DNA from: Gemmatimonadota bacterium
Lineage (GTDB): Bacteria > Gemmatimonadota > Gemmatimonadetes > Gemmatimonadales > Gemmatimonadaceae
Assembly (NCBI GenBank): GCA_016719105.1
Contig: JADKAQ010000046.1
Location: 558,001 to 622,000 of the forward strand
DNA length: 64,000 bases
Direction: 5' to 3'
Shown: one piece after another, positions 49,521-60,263 of the stretch
Layout of the letters: the number at the start of each line of letters is the position of its first letter
Numbering within the stretch: position 1 is the first letter of the stretch
Notes under the pieces: model-generated
Seen by the model: only the letters and a program-made list of their open reading frames with translations
Told to the model about the DNA's origin: nothing
Databases searched by the model: none
Translations under genes and position numbers: made by a program

Positions 49521-50726
49521 TTGTCGTCATCCCACGCGCTCCTGACCATCGTTCGACGCACCCGCACGCTGTACCGGGGGGTGGGCGCGCTTTCGTTCTG
49601 CGCCCTCGTCGCGTCCGGCTGTGCCAGCGAGCACGAGGCGGCCAACCCGTATTCTGGCGACCCGGCGGACTTTGCCTGGGCGCTCCCCGCGGAGTGGCCC
49701 CTCCCCACCATTCCGGCCGACAACCCGATGTCGCCGGCGCGCGTGGAACTCGGGCGGCGCCTTTTCTACGACACGCGCCTGTCCGGGAACGGCGCCTTTG
49801 CCTGCAGCTCGTGCCACCGGCAGGAGTTCGGCTTCGCCGATGCGCGGAACATCTCGTTAGGTAGCACGGGCGAGCCGCATCCGCGCAACTCCCCCACCAT
49901 CGCCAACAGCGGCTACTTCCGCGTCCTCACCTGGGCCGACCCAGTCACCCCGGACCTCGAGCGACAGGCGCTCGTCCCGATGTTCGGCGATCATCCCGTC
50001 GAGCTCGGACTCAAGGGGATGGAGGGGCAGCTCCTCGATCGCCTGCGCGCGGTGCCGTTTTATCGGCAGCTCTTCCCCATCGCGTTCACGGGAAGCGCCG
50101 ATCCGTTCTCGGTGGCCAACGTCACGCGGGCGCTCGCCGCCTTCCAGCGCACCGTCGTGACGGGGAACGCGCCGTACGACCGGCAGCTGCGCGGGGTGGC
50201 CGGTGCGATGAGCGCTGCGGCGCTGCGCGGGCAGCAGCTCTTCTTCTCGTCGGCGCTCAGATGCAGCGAGTGCCACCGCGGCCCGCTCTTCACCACCGCG
50301 GCGACCTTCGATGCCGACGCCGCCGGCCGGCCGGCCTTTGCCAACAATGGGCTCTACAACATCGGTGGTGACGGGAGCTATCCCGCCGACAACCGCGGGT
50401 TGCTCGGTCGCACCGGCCGGCCGGAGGACATGGGGAAGTTCCGCATCCCCACGCTGCGCAACCTCGCCTTCACCTTCCCGTACATGCACGACGGGAGCAT
50501 CGGGTCACTCGAGGATGTGGTCGAGCACTACGCGCGCGGTGGACGCCTCATTCCCTCCGGGCCGCTCGCAGGCGATGGACGGAACTCCCCCTTCAAGGAT
50601 CCGCGCATTGCCCCACTCGTGCTGTCGACGCAGGACAAGGGCGACCTCGTGGCCTTCCTGCGCGCGCTGAGCGACTCGTCGCTGGTCACCGATCGGCGGT
50701 TCTCGAACCCCTGGGCGCTGCCGTAG
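49521..50726 (+). CDS. Di-haem cytochrome c peroxidase/MauG-family lipoprotein
   Basis: About 401 residues. A lipobox (LVASGCAS) indicates anchoring in the periplasm. Two haem c sites are present, CSSCH (residues 95-99) and CSECH (248-252), in the two-domain layout of bacterial cytochrome c peroxidases; further blocks are LGRRLFYDTRLS, ALAAFQRTVV, and TLRNLAFTFPYMHDGS with a possible distal Met. It reduces hydrogen peroxide or, in MauG relatives, modifies proteins. No ATG opens the signal peptide; I use TTG at 49521, preceded by AGAGGG at about 10 bases, with low certainty. It diverges from the GNAT gene. Confidence 0.88.
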   Translation: MSSSHALLTIVRRTRTLYRGVGALSFCALVASGCASEHEAANPYSGDPADFAWALPAEWPLPTIPADNPMSPARVELGRRLFYDTRLSGNGAFACSSCHRQEFGFADARNISLGSTGEPHPRNSPTIANSGYFRVLTWADPVTPDLERQALVPMFGDHPVELGLKGMEGQLLDRLRAVPFYRQLFPIAFTGSADPFSVANVTRALAAFQRTVVTGNAPYDRQLRGVAGAMSAAALRGQQLFFSSALRCSECHRGPLFTTAATFDADAAGRPAFANNGLYNIGGDGSYPADNRGLLGRTGRPEDMGKFRIPTLRNLAFTFPYMHDGSIGSLEDVVEHYARGGRLIPSGPLAGDGRNSPFKDPRIAPLVLSTQDKGDLVAFLRALSDSSLVTDRRFSNPWALP

Positions 50727-50750
50727 GGCGAAGACGCGAGCACAGCGAGC

Positions 50751-50770
50751 ACCCCAGCGAACGCTGGGGT
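50751..50770. terminator. Perfect palindrome between convergent genes
   Basis: ACCCCAGCG AA CGCTGGGGT, nine-base arms, between the peroxidase stop and the convergent acyltransferase stop. Same family as the palindromes at 1031 and 33926; probably doubles as a terminator for both genes. Confidence 0.65.
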
Positions 50771-50804
50771 CCAGCACGGCGAGACGACGAGTGAAGGCCC
50801 GAGC

Positions 50805-51617
50805 CTAACGACCTGGTTTTTCGCTCACCCGCTCCTGCTTGTCGTCGATCCGGCGCACCGGGCTTCCCGCGTAGGTCGCGCCGGCCTCGAGTCGCGCATG
50901 CTTGGGAACGAAGCTCAGGGCGCCGACCTTGCAGCCGTCGCCGATATCCACGTCGATCCCGATCACCGAGCCTACGCCGATCGTCACGTTGCGCCCTACA
51001 CGGACCGTGCCGGTCTTGACACACCCGTCCTCGACCGTGTGCCCGGACAGGTGGACGTCGTGCCCGATGACGGTGCCGTCGCCGAACGACAGCAGGTCGT
51101 GGTCGATGATGGCGACGCTGTTCACCCACACGCCGCGCCCCATCTTCGCACCGTTGAGGCGGAGGAAGAGCCCCCAGAGCGGCGTCCCGCGAAAGGGCGT
51201 TCCCACCAGCAGGCGTACCGCGTGCGAGCACATCCCTCGGCGCGCCCAGTCCAGCACCGGCCAGCCGTACTCGACGATCGGCATCACCTGCCCGAGCGGG
51301 GTGCGCCAGCCGAGAAGGCGGATGGCCGCCGCGGTGGCGACGATGAGCGTCAGCGCGCTCAGCAGGCAAATCGGGAGCAACCCGACTGCGAGCACGACGA
51401 CACGTTGCCACGTTGCAGTGGGGAGGTAGGGGGCGATCCCGTGCAGCGCCAAGGCGCCCGGCAGCGCCGCCACCCCCAGCAGGAGCGACTGCACCACGAG
51501 GTAGCTGGCGACTGCCCAGAGAAAGCGGATCCTGGCTGCGATCATCGCTCGCACTCCCATGGGCACGAGGACTCCAAAAGCGGTGAACAGGGCCGCCTCC
51601 ACGACGATGCCTGACAT
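50805..51617 (-). CDS. Membrane-anchored hexapeptide-repeat acyltransferase-like protein
   Basis: A 270-residue protein with three hydrophobic helices (about residues 3-20, 30-55 and 72-100), then a left-handed beta-helix with hexapeptide repeats (about 150-250): MGRGVWVNSVAIIDHDLLSFGDGTVIG, VGRNVTIGVGSVIGIDVDIGDGCKVG. It resembles the C-terminal acyltransferase part of large non-ribosomal-peptide-like membrane proteins. The start at 51617 is 11 bases inside the divergent hydrolase gene; a longer frame upstream (to 51743) looks like shadow. Substrate unknown. Confidence 0.78.
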   Translation of the reverse strand: MSGIVVEAALFTAFGVLVPMGVRAMIAARIRFLWAVASYLVVQSLLLGVAALPGALALHGIAPYLPTATWQRVVVLAVGLLPICLLSALTLIVATAAAIRLLGWRTPLGQVMPIVEYGWPVLDWARRGMCSHAVRLLVGTPFRGTPLWGLFLRLNGAKMGRGVWVNSVAIIDHDLLSFGDGTVIGHDVHLSGHTVEDGCVKTGTVRVGRNVTIGVGSVIGIDVDIGDGCKVGALSFVPKHARLEAGATYAGSPVRRIDDKQERVSEKPGR

Positions 51618-52425
51618 CCTGCAGAAGGACCAGAGCACTTTCCCCGACGCGGTGGCCGACGAGCATGTCATCGGCGAGCCGGCTTCGGTCGGCGCCTTCC
51701 ACATCGAAGGAAAGGGCCCCCCGCTCGTCCTCGTCCCCGGCATGGATGGGACCGGACGTCTGTTCTACTCGCAGATTCCCCGGCTCGCCCCCCACTACAC
51801 GGTGGCGACGCTCAAGCTGCGCGACAACGCCGACCGCATGGAGCTCCTCGTGGAGGATCTGGCGCGCCTCATCCGCGCCATGACGCGCACCGGCGAGCCC
51901 GCGATCGTCTGCGGCGAGTCGTTTGGAGGGACGCTGTCGATGAGCCTCGCCCTCGCGCATCCGGAGCTCGTGAAGCGGCTGGTGGTGATCAACTCGTTCT
52001 CGCGCTTCCTCCCGCAGCACCGCCTCGATGCCGCGCTGATCTCACTGCGCTTCATTCCGTGGGGGGCGATGCTCCTGGTGCGGCGCTTCACCTCGGCCGG
52101 CATGCACTCGCCGCACACGCACCGGCGCGAGATCCACCGCTTCCTGCAGGAGATGCGCTACACGACGAAGGAGGGATACGTCAATCGCCTGCGTATCCTG
52201 AAGCGCTACGACATGCGCCCGCACCTCGGCGAGCTCACGATGCCGACGCTCTTCGTCGCCTCGACACACGACCACCTGGTGCCGTCGATGGAGCAGGCGC
52301 GCTACATGATGGCACGCGTGCCTAATGCCTCACTGCATGTGCTCGAGGGGCACGGACACATCTGCCTCATTGCGCCGGGGGTCGACCTGGGCGAGATCCT
52401 CGCACAGTGGAGCCACGCCGCGTAG
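51607..52425 (+). CDS. Alpha/beta hydrolase
   Basis: A 272-residue alpha/beta hydrolase. Visible: VLVPGMDGTGRLF (oxyanion loop), CGESFGGTLSM (nucleophile Ser), STHDHLVPS (acid) and LEGHGHICL (His). The ATG at 51607 lies head-to-head with the ATG of the acyltransferase gene; the real start may be up to 20 residues later, before the EPASVGAFHIEGKGPPLVL strand. Together with the acyltransferase it forms a plausible acyl-transfer/hydrolysis pair, but this is only inferred from position. Confidence 0.83.
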   Translation: MPDILQKDQSTFPDAVADEHVIGEPASVGAFHIEGKGPPLVLVPGMDGTGRLFYSQIPRLAPHYTVATLKLRDNADRMELLVEDLARLIRAMTRTGEPAIVCGESFGGTLSMSLALAHPELVKRLVVINSFSRFLPQHRLDAALISLRFIPWGAMLLVRRFTSAGMHSPHTHRREIHRFLQEMRYTTKEGYVNRLRILKRYDMRPHLGELTMPTLFVASTHDHLVPSMEQARYMMARVPNASLHVLEGHGHICLIAPGVDLGEILAQWSHAA

Positions 52426-52469
52426 CCGCCCATGCGCGGGCGTACGCCGATGGACACGCCCCAGCGTGA

Positions 52470-52506
52470 CGAAGGGCGCCGGAGCCATGTGGCCCGGCGC
52501 CCTTCG
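52470..52506. terminator. Bidirectional terminator hairpin
   Basis: Perfect 13-bp stem CGAAGGGCGCCGG / CCGGCGCCCTTCG with an 11-base loop whose ends (GCC...GGC) can pair further. It sits between the convergent hydrolase and TonB-receptor genes. Confidence 0.75.
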
Positions 52507-52527
52507 AGACGAGGAAGGCTACGGCGC

Positions 52528-55500
52528 CTACTCGACGCCTGGCGGCCGCCGCTGCCCCTGCCCACCCGGCCCAAACTGCTGCGGGTTACGAATGCGCTCG
52601 GGGACCTTCTCCCACTGCTCTGGCGTCAGGATCGCCTGCGCCGACTTGAGCGCCGCGGTGCGTTCCTTCTGTGCCGCCTCCATCTTGGGGCGAATCTTCC
52701 CGAAGAGTGCCCCCATGTCGGGGTTGGCACCGGCGTCCTTCATCAGCTTCTGGAACTCCTCGCCTAACGCCTTGTTCTTGGCGGCCAGCGAGTCGCTGAG
52801 CGGCTGCAACTTCGCCACCTGCTCCGCCGTGATCGCGATCGAGTCCTTGAGCGCCAGGATGGACTGCAGCGGGTTGGCGTTCATCCCGCCCATCCCGAAA
52901 CCGCCACCAGGTCCGCCACCCTGAGCACCCTGCGCCCCACGCTGCCCCTGGGCACCGCCCGGGCCACCGAAGCCCCCGGGCCCGCCCGGGCCGCCACCGC
53001 CGATCATCCCGCGAATCATGTCGCGGAAGCGGTCGGGGCCCAGCGTGTAGCGCGCCTGCACGCCCAGCTGGAAGGGGACGGTGATCCCGTTCTGCCCGGC
53101 GCGGTTGGCGCCGAAGCGCTCGTTGACCTCGTACGTGTACGCCTTGGTGTTGGGATCGAAGCCGCGCACGTACAGCAGCGTGTTGTCGGTGCCGCGGAAC
53201 TGCCCCCAGCCGCGCAGGTTGTCGGAGCCGTGCAGGAGCTGGTCGAGCCCGCCTAACGTGTTCACGGTCAGGACCGAGATCGCCAGGCGGCGGTTGAGGC
53301 CCAGGAAGTTGGGGCGCCAGTTGAGCTGCAGGTCGAGTGACGGCTGCCACGGCCCACGGCACGAGTTGCGCCCGGCGATCCCGCCAAGCTGCGCGTTGAG
53401 GCACGACTTGACCGCGTCGGGCGAATTCTCGAGCAGGCGCTGCATTCCCGCGGCGACCGTCGGCGAGCTGGCCACCGACGGATCGAAGAGGAAGGCGCGG
53501 TCGTTGCGCGATCCGTCGCCGTTGATGTCGGCGCCCACCATCGGCGTGAACGGCGACCCCGAGCTCATGCGCCCGAATGCCGTCACTTCGATGGCCTGGT
53601 TGAACGGATAGGTGATCGTTCCAACGATCGTGTGCCGGCGATCGAAGTCGCTCGGCGCCCACTCGCGGATGTTCGGGTTGCCGGCCGTGGTGGGACCGCC
53701 GAAGCTGCTGAATCCACCGCCGCCACCAAAGCCACCGAACGGGCCACCGCCGCCACCGCCATTCGCCCCCTGGTCCTTGGTCTGCCCCCACGTGTACGAG
53801 AAGTTGAGGATCGCCCCCTTCGAGGTGATCCCGCCCATCGAGACGGTGACCTGCTTGGAATCGCTCGACAGGTCGGACCCCGTGGCCAGCACCTGCCCGA
53901 AGGCATCGTTGCGGCGCGAACCCAGCACCGAGACGGCGCCGGTCAGCGGGACGATCGTCGTCGCGTCGACGAAGACCGGGCGACCGGCTTCACTCGTGAG
54001 GCCAAACTGCGGCGTCGAGCGCAAGTTCACGTCGGTGTAGCCGGTGAGCGCCACGCCGCGCGCGTACGAGAAGTCGACGTTGATGTTGTAGCGCTGCGCG
54101 AAGCGATGCTGCACGCCCAGCGACGAACGGATCGAACGCGCGGCCGAGAAGTTGTCGTCGAAGACGGTGACGTTGGGGCGCGAGGTCGGGAGGAACTGGT
54201 TCCCACCGGTGGCGCACGACGTCGGGATGGCCGACGGATCCTGCGAGTAGAGGTTCCAGTTGGGGACCGGGACACCGGCGCCGATGCAGACGAGTTGCGA
54301 CTCGTTGTCGGGGAGGCCCGTGGCGCCGGCCGCCGAGGCGACAAGGCCGATGGAGGGGGCGGAGCGGAACTCCCCGATGCCGCCGCGGATCACCCACGTG
54401 GGCGGGGCGAAGCGGCCCTGCTCGGGGATCCCTAACGAGTAGGTGAAGCCGATGCGCGGGCTCACGCGGAACTCGGTGGGGACCTCATCGGTGCGGAAGC
54501 CGAAGGCCTGCTGCACCGCCGGGTTGTACGTGGGGGTGGAGCCGAAGTACGACCCTTCGGCGCGCGCCCCGACCGTGAGCTGCAAGGCACGCGAGACGCG
54601 CCACGTGTCGCCGAGGTAGAGGGCGGCGTTGGCCCCCGCGCCCTCGCGCAGGCGCGGCGTGAGGGTGCGCGTGTAGGTGGCCGGCGTCCCGTTCTCGAAG
54701 TCGGCGAGCGAATTGAAGCTGTACGTCCCCCACCGGTTGGTGGTCACGTCACGCTCGAACGACTGCAGGTTGAAGAGGGCGCCGAGCTTGAAGCGGTGCG
54801 CCCCACCCTCGGAGAGCCACGACGTCTCGTTCGTCCCCTCGAAGGCGTTGGTACGCCCCTTCTGCGGGAGCCCGGTGTTGCCGCCAAAGGTGAGCGTCGA
54901 GATCCCGGTCTCCCCGTCGCCTAGGTCCGACGCGACCTGCACTCGGCCGAACGGGAGGGTAATGAAGGGGTCGCCGGCGTTCTTGTTCACCGACGTGTAG
55001 AGCTTGAGCTCGTTGAGGAAGCGCCCGCCGATGTTGCTGGTGAGTGTGGCCGCGAGGCCGCCCCCCCAGTTGCGCGAGTCGCCACCGGTCTGCGGGAGCG
55101 AGAGCGTCCCGATGCGTGTCGGGTCGGAATTGCTGAAGGAGTAGTCGCCGCGAATGGAGAGCGACTGGCCGCCTTCGGTGAGGTAGTCGAGGCGAACGAT
55201 CCCCGAGTAGTTGTCGGCGGTGCGATCGTTGGCGAGGATCCCGCGGGGGGCGATCCCGGCCCCCGAGGCGAGGTTGAAGAAGCGCGTGACCGAGTCAGGG
55301 GCGACGCCAAAGCGCGAGAGGGTCGAGGCGTCGGCGTTGCCCAGGTTAGGGACGATGTCTTCGCGCCGCCGGAGCTGCAGGGCGGTGAAGAAGAAGAGCT
55401 TGTCCTTGATGACCGGGCCGCCGAAGCCGCCGGAGAACTGGTTCTGGTTGAAGCCCTGGGCCAGCGGCGACGGGTCTTCGCCCTCGACCGAGAGCCCACG

Positions 55501-56292
55501 ATCGCGCAGCGAGTACGTGAAGTTCCCCTGCGGCGTATTGGTCCCGCTGCGGGTGGTCGACGCGATCTGGCCGCCGGAGAACTGCCCGCGGGCGACATCG
55601 TATCCCGAGGTGATGACGCGCGAGTTGCGCACCGCCTCCTGCGGGACCTGCGACGAACCGAAGGAGAGGCCGTCGAGGGTGATGTTGTTGGCGGTCGGGG
55701 CCTGGCCAGCGACCGAGAAGCCGGCCGAGGCCGAGTCGCTCCCGGTGATGCTGACGACGCCGGGGGCGGTGAGGGCGAGGTTGGTGAGGTCCGAGGCGTC
55801 GAGCGGGAGGCGCGCGGCCTGGTCCGTGTTCATCGCCCGTTCGACCGAACCGGGGGCCGGTCGGTCGCCCTCCCGCGGGACGTTCTGCCGCGCCTGGACG
55901 GTGACAGCGGCGAGCACCGTGGGGTTGGTCGTCATGCGGATGGTCACCATCAGGCGATCTTCATCGGCCTGCCGAGCGACCATCACTGTCGAGGGGGCGA
56001 GCCCGAGTGACCGTGTGATGACGCGATACTGGCCCCCTCCGTCTGGAAACAGGACGGTGAACTTGCCAGCTGCGTTCGTGCGCGCGCGCCGGGTCACGTT
56101 CGATTCGATGGACGTGACTTCAACGGCCGCCCCTTCGAGCGGCGTGTTGGTCTCGGCGCGAATGACCGTGCCGGTGATGATGTCGGTGGAGGCGCCCATC
56201 TGGGCGCGGGCGATCGCGGGGGAAAGCAAAGCGAACGCCAGAAGGGCCCGGCGCACCAGTGGCGCGCGCAAGAGGCCTGCAATAGTCAGCAC
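52528..56292 (-). CDS. TonB-dependent receptor with C-terminal LTxxQ-type helical domain
   Basis: A 1254-residue outer-membrane receptor. GTG start with GAGGG 9 bases upstream. Signal peptide about 1-30; a carboxypeptidase-regulatory-like domain (about 36-115, TGTVIRAETNTPLEGAAVEV); plug (about 125-265, SVAGQAPTANNITLDGLSFG); then a 22-strand-type barrel to about residue 1090. Instead of ending there it continues into a Gly-rich linker (about 1094-1139) and a helical domain of about 100 residues with two LTxxQ-like motifs (ITAEQVAKLQPL and ILTPEQWEKV), as in the periplasmic metal-stress proteins CpxP and Spy. A further Gly-rich loop lies in the barrel near residues 835-865. Ligand unknown; the added domain could shield or sense at the periplasmic face. 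Confidence 0.88.
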   Translation of the reverse strand: MLTIAGLLRAPLVRRALLAFALLSPAIARAQMGASTDIITGTVIRAETNTPLEGAAVEVTSIESNVTRRARTNAAGKFTVLFPDGGGQYRVITRSLGLAPSTVMVARQADEDRLMVTIRMTTNPTVLAAVTVQARQNVPREGDRPAPGSVERAMNTDQAARLPLDASDLTNLALTAPGVVSITGSDSASAGFSVAGQAPTANNITLDGLSFGSSQVPQEAVRNSRVITSGYDVARGQFSGGQIASTTRSGTNTPQGNFTYSLRDRGLSVEGEDPSPLAQGFNQNQFSGGFGGPVIKDKLFFFTALQLRRREDIVPNLGNADASTLSRFGVAPDSVTRFFNLASGAGIAPRGILANDRTADNYSGIVRLDYLTEGGQSLSIRGDYSFSNSDPTRIGTLSLPQTGGDSRNWGGGLAATLTSNIGGRFLNELKLYTSVNKNAGDPFITLPFGRVQVASDLGDGETGISTLTFGGNTGLPQKGRTNAFEGTNETSWLSEGGAHRFKLGALFNLQSFERDVTTNRWGTYSFNSLADFENGTPATYTRTLTPRLREGAGANAALYLGDTWRVSRALQLTVGARAEGSYFGSTPTYNPAVQQAFGFRTDEVPTEFRVSPRIGFTYSLGIPEQGRFAPPTWVIRGGIGEFRSAPSIGLVASAAGATGLPDNESQLVCIGAGVPVPNWNLYSQDPSAIPTSCATGGNQFLPTSRPNVTVFDDNFSAARSIRSSLGVQHRFAQRYNINVDFSYARGVALTGYTDVNLRSTPQFGLTSEAGRPVFVDATTIVPLTGAVSVLGSRRNDAFGQVLATGSDLSSDSKQVTVSMGGITSKGAILNFSYTWGQTKDQGANGGGGGGPFGGFGGGGGFSSFGGPTTAGNPNIREWAPSDFDRRHTIVGTITYPFNQAIEVTAFGRMSSGSPFTPMVGADINGDGSRNDRAFLFDPSVASSPTVAAGMQRLLENSPDAVKSCLNAQLGGIAGRNSCRGPWQPSLDLQLNWRPNFLGLNRRLAISVLTVNTLGGLDQLLHGSDNLRGWGQFRGTDNTLLYVRGFDPNTKAYTYEVNERFGANRAGQNGITVPFQLGVQARYTLGPDRFRDMIRGMIGGGGPGGPGGFGGPGGAQGQRGAQGAQGGGPGGGFGMGGMNANPLQSILALKDSIAITAEQVAKLQPLSDSLAAKNKALGEEFQKLMKDAGANPDMGALFGKIRPKMEAAQKERTAALKSAQAILTPEQWEKVPERIRNPQQFGPGGQGQRRPPGVE

Positions 56293-56548
56293 GAGTCAAA
56301 CCCTCGGGTGGTACATCTCTGGGGACCGACGTAGGACGGTTCGGTACGGCGATTGTTAACGCGACCCGCGCCGGCGGTGTTGTCGATTCGTCCCGGCTGG
56401 GACGCTAAGCTTCTGCGCTGATTGGCATTATCGGCCCATGCGGACGGCTTGCCATCTGCGGGCGACCGTTCGTCCCGTCCCACAGACCGTCCGTGCGTGC
56501 GGAGTCGCCGTGAATCGGGCCGCGCGACACCTTCTCTGGCCACCGGCC

Positions 56549-57157
56549 ATGTCTTCCGAATTCGTCACGTACTTCCGCCTTGGGGTCGGCCACATCGCCG
56601 ACCTCAAGGGCTACGACCATATCCTGTTCATCGTGGCCCTGGTCGCGGGTTACGCGCCGCGCGACTGGCGGCGACTGCTCTGGCTGGTCACGGCCTTCAC
56701 CGTGGGGCACTCGGTCACCCTGGGGCTGGCGACGCTCCAGCTGGTCCGGGTCCATGCGCCAACCATCGAGCTCCTGATCCCGGTGACCATCGTCGTCACC
56801 GCCGGGTACTCCATGCTGGCCCGTCGCCGCTCGGAGGCGACCGGTGAGGCGTACGCCCCCGAGCGTCATGCGCTCCTGTACGTACTTGCCGGGTGTTTTG
56901 GCCTTATCCACGGGCTGGGGTTCTCCAACTTCCTTCGGGCGATGCTGGGCGGCGAGGAATCGATCCTCCTGCCGCTCTTCGCCTTCAACGTGGGGTTGGA
57001 GATCGGCCAGCTGGCAATCGTCGCCGTCGTCCTGCTGGCCGGGGCGGCCGCCTGCGAGCTGGCGGGGCTGACGCGCCGCCGCTGGGCGACGGCGCTTTCG
57101 CTGGTGAGTGTGCTTGCCGGACTGCGAATGATCGTCGAACGCCTGCCCGGCGGTTGA
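56549..57157 (+). CDS. HupE/UreJ-family membrane protein
   Basis: A 202-residue, about six-helix inner-membrane protein. Family marks: LKGYDHILFIVALVAGY, TAFTVGHSVTLGLA and CFGLIHGLGFSNFL, whose Asp and His residues are thought to bind metal. HupE/UreJ relatives import nickel or cobalt; in TonB-rich genomes they often stand near uncharacterised metal-uptake genes. The start at 56549 was taken because MSSEFVTYF precedes the first helix; the upstream frame is Arg-rich shadow. It diverges from the large TonB receptor across about 250 bases. Confidence 0.86.
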   Translation: MSSEFVTYFRLGVGHIADLKGYDHILFIVALVAGYAPRDWRRLLWLVTAFTVGHSVTLGLATLQLVRVHAPTIELLIPVTIVVTAGYSMLARRRSEATGEAYAPERHALLYVLAGCFGLIHGLGFSNFLRAMLGGEESILLPLFAFNVGLEIGQLAIVAVVLLAGAAACELAGLTRRRWATALSLVSVLAGLRMIVERLPGG

Positions 57158-57316
57158 AGGCGCCGTCGTTACTGCCACTGCTGATGCCACTACTGCTGCC
57201 ACGGTTGAAGTGACTGCGCCCGACTCCAGTTCCCGCGCGCTCCCTTCTTCCGGTGTCCCCGCTCTCTCTGTTCTCCCGTTTCTCCTGTTCTCCCCGTCTT
57301 CCCGAACCCTGCCACC

Positions 57317-59434
<2,118 letters not shown>

Positions 59435-59437
59435 GCT

Positions 59438-60097
59438 CTAGCGCTTCTTCGCGGCCGGCTTCGCGGCCGGCTTCGCCTTCTGCCGCGCGTCGTACTGCCA
59501 GTTCTGCGATTTCCCTTGGGCGATCAGGGCCACCGCTTTCTCGACGCGCGTGGCCTTGGTCTCCTCGCGCTTGGCGTCGGCGATCCAGGCGGCGTACTCG
59601 CGCCGATGCGAAGGAGCGAGTTTCGCGAACGCGGCGGCCGCCTTCTTGTTGCGCGTGAGTGCGGCCTCGAGTTCTGGCGGGATCTCGACGGGTTTGGCCG
59701 CGGTCTTCTTCGCCTTGGCGCGCTGCCCGACGACGTGCGGTGCCGGCACGCCCGCCTCGTTGAGCGTCATCGCCGTCTTCACGTAGCCGGTGAGGATCGC
59801 CTTCGACGGAAGCTCCTTCACCGAGGTCAGCTTCCCGAGCTGCCCCATCCCCTCCTCCTTGCCGTCGGGGACGACCAGCACCCCCTTCCAGAAGAAGAGC
59901 CCGCAGTGCGCCTTGAAGGCGCGCATCGCGCAGATGATCTCCGACTTGTACGTGAAGAAGGGAAAGCTCCACTTGATCTCTTCGACCACGTCGGGGCAGG
60001 CGGCGTGCACCACGTCTCGTATGTGCACGAGGATCGGCTGCGCGAACGGCGCGGCGTTGGCGATGTAGCGATCGACCTGCGGAGTGCGGACGCCCAT
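59438..60097 (-). CDS. YdeI/OmpD-associated family protein with DUF1801 domain
   Basis: A 219-residue soluble protein. The N-terminal DUF1801-like domain (about 15-115) has CPDVVEEIKWSFPFFTY, ICAMRAFKAHCGLFFWKG and the block GKLTSVKELPSKAIL. The C-terminal YdeI-type part (about 135-200) has PPELEAALTRNKKAAAAFAKLAPSHRREYAAWIADAKREETKATR. It ends in a Lys/Ala-rich tail. Function unknown in general; a general stress role has been suggested for the family. The start at 60097 begins MGVRTPQVDRYIANA; the longer frame is shadow. Confidence 0.9.
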   Translation of the reverse strand: MGVRTPQVDRYIANAAPFAQPILVHIRDVVHAACPDVVEEIKWSFPFFTYKSEIICAMRAFKAHCGLFFWKGVLVVPDGKEEGMGQLGKLTSVKELPSKAILTGYVKTAMTLNEAGVPAPHVVGQRAKAKKTAAKPVEIPPELEAALTRNKKAAAAFAKLAPSHRREYAAWIADAKREETKATRVEKAVALIAQGKSQNWQYDARQKAKPAAKPAAKKR

Positions 60098-60263
60098 GGC
60101 GAGATCTGGATAACGAGAACGGGTGATTGGGGCGCAGACGACGAGCGCCTGGGATGCCTCAGCGTCCCCTGAATTGCGGACGGCGCCGCGCGCTGTCAAT
60201 CGGGACGCCGTTTTCGCTAGCTTCGGGAGTGACGATTCCGCGCACTCATGGGAGCGCGGGTCG

